Assembly: GCA_900317065.1 (NCBI GenBank) | Contig: ONFK01000012.1 | Location: 1-15,255 of the forward strand | DNA from: an uncultured Bacteroidales bacterium | GTDB taxonomy: Bacteria; Bacteroidota; Bacteroidia; Bacteroidales; UBA932 | Length of the DNA stretch: 15,255 nt | Direction: 5' to 3' | In this document: positions 7,645 through 13,091 of the stretch, in pieces | How the letters are laid out: the number at the start of each line of letters is the position of its first letter | How positions within the stretch are numbered: position 1 is the stretch's first letter | Notes under the pieces: model-generated | The model's database searches: none | Seen by the model: the letters and a program-made list of their open reading frames with translations, nothing else | What the model was told of the DNA's origin: nothing | Position numbers and translations under genes: made by a program

Positions 7645-8005
7645 GAAAGGCGAAGAAGACCGCCAGGATGAGGCAGGCGAAGGCGGCGATATGGTTCCAC
7701 TGAATGGCCTGTCCCTTGAAGACGAACATCACTATCAGCGTGAATACGGTGAGTGAAATCGCTTCCTGTATCACCTTGAGCTGCATAAGGTTGAACGGGC
7801 CGCCGTTGCCAGAGAAGCCTATGCGGTTCGCAGGCACGGTGAGGCAGTATTCGAAGAATGCAATTCCCCACGAGAACAGGATGACAAGTATCAGCGGCCA
7901 ACCCGTTGAAATCTTCATCTCACTCAGTTTAAGATGGCCGTACCAGGCGAATGTCATGAAAACATTCGAAGCCACCAGCATCAAGACAGTCCAAAATCCA
8001 TTCAT
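7637..8005 (-). CDS. DUF486 (DMT-superfamily) small membrane protein
   Basis: A 122-residue protein with four hydrophobic segments (about 4-20, 36-54, 82-98, 104-121). The motif NVFMTFAWYGHLK near residues 14-26 is the hallmark of the DUF486 family (COG3169), small integral inner-membrane proteins related to the drug/metabolite transporter superfamily. The substrate and function of this family are not established. The central SGNGGPFNLMQLKVIQEAISL is also typical of it. Its ATG lies 12 bp after the stop of the MATE gene, so both are probably on one mRNA. No separate promoter is visible. The TAG stop overlaps the end of truB tail to tail by 8 bp. Confidence 0.85.
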   Translation of the reverse strand: MNGFWTVLMLVASNVFMTFAWYGHLKLSEMKISTGWPLILVILFSWGIAFFEYCLTVPANRIGFSGNGGPFNLMQLKVIQEAISLTVFTLIVMFVFKGQAIQWNHIAAFACLILAVFFAFLK

Positions 8006-8017
8006 TGTCTTTCAATT

Positions 8018-9349
8018 TCAATATCCATACTTTTTCCTGTATCCGAGTATCAGCGACACGCAGAGCACGAGGCAGCAGAAGTCCGCGGCATCCACCGCAA
8101 GCCAAATGCCGTCCGCACCTATCAGGGCGGGCAGAAGGAACACGAATCCGAGTTCCAGCACCAGATTCCGCACGAAGGAGACCACAGCCGACACCTTCCC
8201 GTTTCCGAGCCCGGTGAACCAGGCGGAAGTGAACAAGTTGATTCCGGCCATGAAAAAGCTTATCATGTAAAGGCGTATCGCATGCTTGGTAAGGGAAGCC
8301 TGTTCGGCGTCGTATCCTACGAACAGGCGCGCCGCGGGCCCTGCGGACAGTTCGGACACCACCATCATCAACGCCCCGAGAACCAGCAGAAGGACGATGG
8401 AATGCCGTAGCAGGCTCTTTAGTTCCGCCTTGTTGCCGGCACCGTAGTTGAAACCGATGACCGGCGTAACGGTAATGTTGAAGCCGAAGAATACCGCCGC
8501 GAAAATGTATCCGTAATAAAGCAGGACAGAATACGCCGCCACTCCGTTCTCCCCCATCATCCGCAGCAGCTGCAGGTTGTAGCAGATGGCAAGGACGTTG
8601 AAGGAGATGTTCCCCACATATTCCGAGAGGCCGTTGCTGCTTGCCTTGAGCAGAGACTGCCTGTCAAACGGAGCCCTCAATATCCTGAGAGAGCTCAGAT
8701 TGTGGCGCCTCGAGAAATAGAACAGAGGGTAGAATCCCCCGACAAAGCAGGCGACCATGGATGCGGCCGCGGCACCTGCGAGTCCCCAGTCGAACACCGC
8801 TATGAATAGGGCGTCAAGCGCCATGTTGGTAACTCCGCACACAAGCGACATCGCCGTGCCCAGCTGCGGCTTTTCCGCTGTCATGTAGAAGGACTGGAAA
8901 CACATCTGCAGCATAAAGCCGGGCAGGCCTATCGTGCAGATGCTGCCATACACTACGCAGAGATGCAACAGCTCTCCCTCCGCCCCGAGCAAACGGGCCA
9001 GAGGTTCCATCAGGAGCAGCATAGGCACCATGAACAGGAAAGCGAGCCCGAGGGTGGAAAAAACCAGGGTGCTGAACACCCGGTTCGCCCTGTCGTAGTC
9101 TCCCTGCCCCATTATCTGCGAAACCAGCGCGGAACCGCCGGTGCCTATCATCAGCCCCAGCGCGCCTACTATCATCACCGCCGGCCAGATAATGTTCAGG
9201 GCCGCGAATGCGGATGTCCCTACGAGGTTGGACACGAACAATCCGTCCACTACACTGTATATGCTCCCGACCACCATCATGAGGATGCTGGGGATGGATG
9301 AGACGGCCAGACGCCTGTATCCGTAATGTCCGTGGAGCGCTATTTCCAT
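8018..9349 (-). CDS. MATE family efflux transporter
   Basis: A 443-residue polytopic inner-membrane protein with about twelve hydrophobic helices in two homologous halves, the length and pattern of MATE (NorM/MepA-like) antiporters that expel cationic drugs or metabolites using Na+ or H+. Typical features: SIPSILMMVVGSIYSVVDGL in helix 1, WPAVMIVGALGLMIGTGGSA in helix 2, and GNISFNVLAICYN and FNITVTPVIGFNYGAG in the second half. The exact substrate cannot be inferred. The start at 9349 is 8 nt behind a TATCTTTG box. DUF486 follows 12 bp downstream. The gene diverges from the EamA transporter gene, with 60 bp between start codons. Confidence 0.92.
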   Translation of the reverse strand: MEIALHGHYGYRRLAVSSIPSILMMVVGSIYSVVDGLFVSNLVGTSAFAALNIIWPAVMIVGALGLMIGTGGSALVSQIMGQGDYDRANRVFSTLVFSTLGLAFLFMVPMLLLMEPLARLLGAEGELLHLCVVYGSICTIGLPGFMLQMCFQSFYMTAEKPQLGTAMSLVCGVTNMALDALFIAVFDWGLAGAAAASMVACFVGGFYPLFYFSRRHNLSSLRILRAPFDRQSLLKASSNGLSEYVGNISFNVLAICYNLQLLRMMGENGVAAYSVLLYYGYIFAAVFFGFNITVTPVIGFNYGAGNKAELKSLLRHSIVLLLVLGALMMVVSELSAGPAARLFVGYDAEQASLTKHAIRLYMISFFMAGINLFTSAWFTGLGNGKVSAVVSFVRNLVLELGFVFLLPALIGADGIWLAVDAADFCCLVLCVSLILGYRKKYGY

Positions 9350-9353
9350 AGGG

Positions 9354-9385
9354 GATGCAAAGATAGCAGTATTTGATTATATTTG
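9354..9385 (+). promoter_or_regulatory. Promoter of the EamA transporter gene
   Basis: TATATTTG at 9378-9385 matches TAnnTTTG. The position 20 bp upstream is GATG (9354-9357), a weak -33. The -7 box ends 24 nt before the ATG at 9410. The spacer regions of this and the divergent MATE promoter overlap in the 60-bp gap. Confidence 0.5.
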
Positions 9386-9389
9386 CACC
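9358..9389 (-). promoter_or_regulatory. Promoter of the MATE-DUF486 pair
   Basis: TATCTTTG on the minus strand (9365 to 9358) is a full match to TAnnTTTG. The element 20 bp upstream is GGTG, a poor TTTG. Only 8 nt separate the -7 box from the MATE ATG, so the leader should be very short. Confidence 0.5.
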
Positions 9390-9409
9390 CGAAAAATCAG
9401 TGTATTGCC

Positions 9410-10339
9410 ATGAATCATCTTGGAGAAATCCTCTCTCTGATAGTAGCCGTTTTCTGGACGATTACCGCCATCTGCGCCGACAAGGCCAGCCACAGGATCG
9501 GCACGATGTCCGTAAACTCGCTCAGGCTTACGATCGCCCTCGTGTTTCTGGCCATACTGCTTTGGCTCACCATCGGACATCCCTATCCTGTGTATGCCGA
9601 CGGCAAGGTATGGTTCTGGCTTGCGCTCTCCGCATTGGTCGGATACGTGTTCGGCGACTGGTGCCTGTTCAACAGCTATCTGGTCATAGGCGCGCGTTTC
9701 GGCCAGCTGTTCATGACGCTTTCTCCTCTCTTCGCCGCCCTGGCCGGCTGGATCATACTCGGCGAAAGGCTGTCCGCCAAAGCCTGGCTGGCAATGGCCG
9801 TCACCCTCAGCGGTATCGCCATCTCCATTCTGGTACGTGGCGACGGCGGGCATGTAAAACTGTCGCTCCCGCTCAAAGGGGTTCTTCTCGGAATCGGAGC
9901 CGGCCTCGGGCAGGGCGTGGGCCTGGTGCTCAGCAAGGTCGGCATGAGCCACTATGCAGCCATCGTGCCTGCCGACGCCCCGGAGGCAATGGACAGCATG
10001 CTGCCCTTCGCATCTACAATGATACGGGCCCTGTTCGGCAGCGCCGGTTTCCTGACACTGATGGCGGTCCGCAAGGAACTCCCCGCCCTGAAAGCCGCGA
10101 CACGGGATAAAAAGGGCCTGATGTACGCCCTTGTGGTAACGCTGTTCGGTCCGGTGCTCGGCGTTTCTTTCTCCCTTATGGCGGTGAGATACACCGATGC
10201 CGGGATAGCCTCCACCCTCATGGCCCTCTCCCCGGTGCTGATCCTGGTTCCCTACGCGATCCTCTACAAACAGAAGATAAAACTGAAGGAAGTGATCGGT
10301 GTGCTGGTAAGCATGGCCGGCGTAGCGATGTTTTTCTGA
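9410..10339 (+). CDS. EamA/DMT family transporter
   Basis: A 309-residue inner-membrane protein with about ten hydrophobic helices arranged as two EamA repeats (about 3-138 and 155-306). The first repeat starts GEILSLIVAVFWTITAICAD and ends with the characteristic LGERLSAKAWLAMAVTLSGI. The second ends KLKEVIGVLVSMAGVAMFF, matching the expected repeat end. DMT transporters of this class move small metabolites or drugs; the substrate cannot be told. I choose the ATG at 9410. A longer frame from TTG at 9383 would start inside the -7 box. The gene stands alone, followed after 9 bp by a strong terminator hairpin. Confidence 0.9.
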   Translation: MNHLGEILSLIVAVFWTITAICADKASHRIGTMSVNSLRLTIALVFLAILLWLTIGHPYPVYADGKVWFWLALSALVGYVFGDWCLFNSYLVIGARFGQLFMTLSPLFAALAGWIILGERLSAKAWLAMAVTLSGIAISILVRGDGGHVKLSLPLKGVLLGIGAGLGQGVGLVLSKVGMSHYAAIVPADAPEAMDSMLPFASTMIRALFGSAGFLTLMAVRKELPALKAATRDKKGLMYALVVTLFGPVLGVSFSLMAVRYTDAGIASTLMALSPVLILVPYAILYKQKIKLKEVIGVLVSMAGVAMFF

Positions 10340-10344
10340 CGGAT

Positions 10345-10383
10345 AAAAAAAGTGCCATGAAAGAATCTCCTTCATGGCACTTT
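10345..10383. terminator. Bidirectional rho-independent terminator
   Basis: A perfect 13-bp stem, AAAGTGCCATGAA (10349-10361) and TTCATGGCACTTT (10371-10383), with a 9-nt loop. Read on the minus strand it is followed by a run of seven T (three from the stem), a strong terminator for hsp20. On the plus strand the tail TTTCTAAATAA is weaker but serves the EamA gene that ends at 10339. Confidence 0.85.
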
Positions 10384-10399
10384 CTAAATAATCAACAGA

Positions 10400-10831
10400 T
10401 TATCCGATAGTGATTTGTTTCACCTTTTCCTCCTGCTGCACTTTCTCGCGCTTGGGGAGATGGATGTTCAGCACTCCGTTCTCCATCTTGGCTTCGATCT
10501 TTTCCTGATCGACATCATCCGGCAGAAGCAGCGTCTGAGCGTATTTCTCGTAGGAGAATTCGCGGCGCAGGTAGCGGCCGTGCTTGTGGCCTTCCTTCTG
10601 CTCGTTCTTCTTTTCCATCGCGATCTGGAGGTTGCCCTCGCCGTCGATGTGAATCTGGAAGTCTTCCTTGGCGAGGCCAGGAGCGGCAAGTTCCACTTCG
10701 TATTCTTTTTCGTTTTCTATGACGTTGATGGCAGGTGCAGTGTAATTGGCTCTTTCCATCCAGCTGTTGTCGAAGAAGTCATTGAAAATGTCCGGCAACC
10801 AGCTATCAGCATTTCTACGTACAGGTAACAT
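10400..10831 (-). CDS. Small heat shock protein, Hsp20/alpha-crystallin family
   Basis: ATP-independent cytoplasmic chaperone that binds unfolding proteins and hands them to DnaK/ClpB. It has 143 residues. A short N-terminal arm (MLPVRRNADSWLPDIFNDFF) is followed by the alpha-crystallin domain, about residues 32-130, starting APAINVIENEKEYEVELAAP and containing the conserved block AKMENGVLNIHLPK. The C-terminal tail ends in the oligomerisation motif ITI at 140-142. No disordered expansion or truncation is seen. It is monocistronic, ended by the hairpin at 10345-10383. The 144-bp upstream region holds two dyads and a likely promoter, fitting stress regulation. Confidence 0.95.
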   Translation of the reverse strand: MLPVRRNADSWLPDIFNDFFDNSWMERANYTAPAINVIENEKEYEVELAAPGLAKEDFQIHIDGEGNLQIAMEKKNEQKEGHKHGRYLRREFSYEKYAQTLLLPDDVDQEKIEAKMENGVLNIHLPKREKVQQEEKVKQITIG

Positions 10832-10861
10832 AATTCAAAAACTTTAATCGTTGCGGTTTCC

Positions 10862-10894
10862 GGCCGTCCGGCCATCTTGCCGCATCCCTTGCGG
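10862..10894 (-). other. Possible leader hairpins of hsp20 mRNA
   Basis: Between the presumed transcription start (about 10905) and the ATG at 10831 two small stems can form: CCGCA/TGCGG (10880-10884 with 10890-10894, loop 5) and GGCC/GGCC around GTCC (10862-10873). They are modest in size and lie 31 nt or more from the start codon. A regulatory role is speculative. Confidence 0.2.
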
Positions 10895-10910
10895 GACAAC
10901 TGAATAAATA

Positions 10911-10943
10911 CAAAGTGTGAACCAGATGCAAAAATGTGTCAAA
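10911..10943 (-). promoter_or_regulatory. Likely hsp20 promoter
   Basis: On the minus strand TTTG (10943-10940) is followed after 21 bp by ACACTTTG (10918-10911). The last four bases fit TAnnTTTG but the first two do not. The predicted leader is about 74 nt, longer than others in this window. The -33 element lies within the first dyad, which would allow an operator or an alternative factor to control it. Confidence 0.4.
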
Positions 10944-10969
10944 CTGACAGAAAAAGCGTCAATTTGGCA
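10937..10969. promoter_or_regulatory. Tandem dyads upstream of hsp20, candidate operators
   Basis: TGTCAAACTGACA (10937-10949) has perfect 5-bp arms about a 3-bp centre. CGTCAATTTGGCA (10957-10969) is a degenerate copy of the same plan. Their centres are exactly 20 bp apart, about two helical turns, so a dimeric regulator could occupy both on one face. The first covers the -33 element. The regulator is not known from this window. Confidence 0.45.
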
Positions 10970-10975
10970 CTGCGC

Positions 10976-11401
10976 CTATTCGACTTTGATATCGTAACCG
11001 AACCAGGAATTGAGGGTGTCCTGCACTTTTTGCTCGATGGCCGGAGTCATGTTCTTCTGAATCTTCTTGTAGACCCATGCTGCAACGGCGGTGTCGTCCA
11101 CCAGACCTAGCAGCCCGAGAGTCTTTTTGGGCAGGAGATCGTGAGGCACGACAATGTAGATGATGCCGGCATAGACAAGGGCCTTCTCGGTCGCCGAAAG
11201 ATTGCCGTCGGTGAGGGCATAGTAAAAACGGAGTACGATACGGGTGGCTTCACGGCCGCCTTTCTTCGAAAACTCCAGAATCTTGCTCCAGGCCGTTCGG
11301 ACCGGGCGCTCCCACTTCGCATCCTTTACTTTTGCCACCAGTGAATCGACCGGTTTCTTCAGCATCGAGTAGAGCAACAGAAGTAAGCAAATAGTCAACA
11401 T
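10976..11401 (-). CDS. DUF1232 / YkvA-like membrane protein
   Basis: A 141-residue protein. The N-terminus MLTICLLLLLYSML is hydrophobic and could be a short anchor. Residues about 20-68 are basic. The DUF1232 core, about 70-112, contains KALVYAGIIYIVVPHDLLP, then LGLLGLVDDTAVAAWVYKKI, which is the YkvA family signature: a hydrophobic hairpin with a central P-x-DLLP turn and an acidic DD. The role of the family is unknown. It ends 144 bp before hsp20 on the same strand with no good terminator between, so some read-through into hsp20 is possible. It diverges from the SGNH hydrolase gene across 82 bp. Confidence 0.85.
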   Translation of the reverse strand: MLTICLLLLLYSMLKKPVDSLVAKVKDAKWERPVRTAWSKILEFSKKGGREATRIVLRFYYALTDGNLSATEKALVYAGIIYIVVPHDLLPKKTLGLLGLVDDTAVAAWVYKKIQKNMTPAIEQKVQDTLNSWFGYDIKVE

Positions 11402-11408
11402 GGCAATA

Positions 11409-11441
11409 AACAGTTAATGTTCCAGGCCTTTTTACTGCAAA
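11409..11441 (-). promoter_or_regulatory. Weak candidate promoter of the DUF1232 gene
   Basis: On the minus strand TTTG (11441-11438) precedes TAACTGTT (11416-11409) by 21 bp. The spacing fits, but the -7 box matches TAnnTTTG only in part. It ends 7 nt before the ATG at 11401. Confidence 0.3.
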
Positions 11442-11470
11442 AGTCAATCCATAAATTCTCAGGGATTTGC

Positions 11471-11478
11471 TATCTTTG
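11471..11478 (+). promoter_or_regulatory. -7 box of the SGNH hydrolase gene
   Basis: TATCTTTG is a complete TAnnTTTG match. No TTTG is present 19-21 bp upstream. Only 5 nt (GATTC) lie between the box and the ATG at 11484, so the transcript would start at or next to the start codon. Confidence 0.5.
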
Positions 11479-11483
11479 GATTC

Positions 11484-12170
11484 ATGTTCAGGACTATCTG
11501 TATTTCCATCATTCTTGCCGTCATCAGCTGCAGCTCTGCGCACGCAGGCAAGCGAGTGGTTTTCATAGGCGATTCCATCACCGACGGCAACTGGGGCTGC
11601 ATCTACAATTTCAAGCCTACGTCTGCCCAGCGCAGCCACACCGACCTCAACCATATTTACGGGCACAGCTATATGATGCTGGTAGCGTCCGACATCCAGA
11701 GCCGCAGGCCAAAAGCCGGGAACGAATTCTTCAACCGCGGTTTCAGCGGGCACAAACTCTCGGATCTTGCCGCACGCTGGCAGGAAGACGTGCTGGACCT
11801 GAACCCGGACATCCTCTCGGTGCTGGTGGGAATCAACGACGCCAAAAACTTCGAACCCCAGGCCTGGAAGGAACTCTACCGCAGCCTTCTCACCCGGACG
11901 CGGGAGCAGAATCCGGACGTAGTCCTTGCCCTTGGCACGCCCTTTACCACCAAAGAAGAACTCAAGCCCGCGGCAGGGCAGATGGCAACGATCGTAAGGG
12001 ATCTCTGCAAGGAGTTCGACGCAGTCTGCATCCCCTACGACGAGTTGTTCGAGGGCCTGGTCCGCCGTCAGCCGCGAACCGGCTACTGGATTTGGGACGG
12101 AATCCACCCCACCCCCGCCGGCCACAGAAGAATGGCCGACCTCTGGGAGAAGAAGGTCAGGATAAGGTAA
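11484..12170 (+). CDS. Exported SGNH/GDSL-family hydrolase
   Basis: Predicted secreted esterase or acetyl-hydrolase of 228 residues. The four SGNH blocks are present: GDSITDG with catalytic Ser31, Gly86 in FNRGFSGH, GIND with Asn118, and DGIHPTPAGH with Asp205 and His208. The N-terminus MFRTICISIILAVISCSSAHA is a signal peptide. Cleavage could be after AHA (residue 21), or Cys16 could act as a lipobox Cys (VISC), so soluble versus lipid-anchored is open. Family members act on acetylated glycans, lipids or peptides; the substrate is not evident. The next in-frame Met is too far inside the fold, so the first ATG is firm even though it lies right behind the -7 box. The last 14 bp overlap the convergent rhodanese-TlpA gene. 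Confidence 0.9.
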   Translation: MFRTICISIILAVISCSSAHAGKRVVFIGDSITDGNWGCIYNFKPTSAQRSHTDLNHIYGHSYMMLVASDIQSRRPKAGNEFFNRGFSGHKLSDLAARWQEDVLDLNPDILSVLVGINDAKNFEPQAWKELYRSLLTRTREQNPDVVLALGTPFTTKEELKPAAGQMATIVRDLCKEFDAVCIPYDELFEGLVRRQPRTGYWIWDGIHPTPAGHRRMADLWEKKVRIR

Positions 12171-13002
12171 TATCACTCTTTCCGGAGGAGGGCGCATTCC
12201 CGCCAAGCGCTGCGGCGATCTTCCAGGCCATGACCGTAGAGACCACAACCTTTCCGTCAGCATCGATCAGGTAGAGCGAGGGTATCCACTTAACTCCGAA
12301 GGCTTCGGCGACTTTCGAGTCCTTCTTTCCGGCAGGATCGAAAAGCTGCACCCCGGGAAGATCGTTTTCCGCCACGAAACTGCGCAGGGTTTCGATATCC
12401 CTGTCGAACGACACCGACACGAACTCGACTTCCGCGGGATCCGATGCCTGGCGCATGGTCTTGATGTCGGGCACCTCGGCACGGCAGTCCGGGCACCATG
12501 ACGCCCAGAACACGAGCACCACCTCCTTGCCACGGAAGTCCCCCATCGTCACCCAGTTGCCGTCCAGATCTTTCAACAGGAAATCCGGGACCTCGCTGCC
12601 CGCCGGAATCAGACTCGCGGCATATTTCGCATCCAGATCCACCCGCTGCCCGGCCGCAGACCAGGCTTCGTAACCTCCTATAAGATTGAACACCTCATAC
12701 CCGGCTTTCGACAGGGTTTTGGCCGCGGCGGCACTGCGGCGCCCGCTCCTGCAATATATATAAAGGGGTTCCGCGGTATCGAATGCGGCGTCTACCTCAG
12801 ATTCGAATTTCTCCCCGTTCCAATCCACATTCACGGCTCCGGGGATATACCCTTCCTCAAATTCGGCCGGGGTACGCACATCCAGGATGCGCGAACCGCC
12901 GGCGACAGCCTTCGCAAAGGTTTCCACATCGATATTCTTTACCGGCGAACAGCCGAAAAGCATGCTCAGCAGAGTCATTGCCATAAATAGATTTATTTTC
13001 AT
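12157..13002 (-). CDS. Rhodanese-thioredoxin (TlpA-like) fusion lipoprotein
   Basis: A 281-residue exported two-domain protein. I start at 13002 because MKINLFMAMTLLSMLFGC is a lipoprotein signal with lipobox LFGC (Cys18); an upstream ATG at 13074 would begin in the terminator hairpin and bury the signal. Domain 1, about 26-118, is a rhodanese: ILDVRTPAEFEEGYIPGAVN and active loop YCRSGRRS with Cys84. Domain 2, about 134-265, is a TlpA/AhpC-type thioredoxin: EVPDFLLKDLDG, VFWASWCPDC with redox Cys170 and Cys173, and cis-Pro in WIPSLYLID. Together they suggest periplasmic or surface thiol/persulfide chemistry on the envelope, a reading from family knowledge only. Its own promoter overlaps the pnp terminator. 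The stop overlaps the SGNH gene by 14 bp. Confidence 0.9.
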   Translation of the reverse strand: MKINLFMAMTLLSMLFGCSPVKNIDVETFAKAVAGGSRILDVRTPAEFEEGYIPGAVNVDWNGEKFESEVDAAFDTAEPLYIYCRSGRRSAAAAKTLSKAGYEVFNLIGGYEAWSAAGQRVDLDAKYAASLIPAGSEVPDFLLKDLDGNWVTMGDFRGKEVVLVFWASWCPDCRAEVPDIKTMRQASDPAEVEFVSVSFDRDIETLRSFVAENDLPGVQLFDPAGKKDSKVAEAFGVKWIPSLYLIDADGKVVVSTVMAWKIAAALGGNAPSSGKSDITLS

Positions 13003-13023
13003 CCGTACAAAACTTAAAGCGTG

Positions 13024-13056
13024 TAAAGATAGCAAAAATGTGCATGCTGTCCCAAA
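13024..13056 (-). promoter_or_regulatory. Promoter of the rhodanese-TlpA gene
   Basis: On the minus strand TTTG (13056-13053) is followed after 21 bp by TATCTTTA (13031-13024), one base off TAnnTTTG. The box ends 21 nt before the ATG at 13002. The -33 element falls in the loop and stem base of the upstream terminator hairpin. Confidence 0.55.
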
Positions 13057-13075
13057 AACAGGGACAGCATGCACA
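13034..13075 (-). terminator. Rho-independent terminator of pnp
   Basis: A perfect 15-bp stem, TGTGCATGCTGTCCC (13039-13053) and GGGACAGCATGCACA (13061-13075), with a 7-nt loop. On the minus strand it is followed by TTTTT (13038-13034). It begins 17 nt after the pnp stop. The plus strand has no T run after the stem, so it acts on minus-strand transcripts. Confidence 0.9.
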
Positions 13076-13091
13076 AAAACACTCTAAAAAA

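Noticed and set aside
9383..9409. TTG start for the EamA transporter
   Set aside because: The TTG is part of the -7 box TATATTTG, so it would not be transcribed.
10717..10899. Short minus-strand frame overlapping the hsp20 start
   Set aside because: Out of frame with hsp20, with no recognisable product. The hsp20 frame explains the DNA.
13003..13074. Upstream ATG for the rhodanese-TlpA gene
   Set aside because: It falls in the pnp terminator hairpin, upstream of the promoter, and would put 24 residues before an intact lipoprotein signal.
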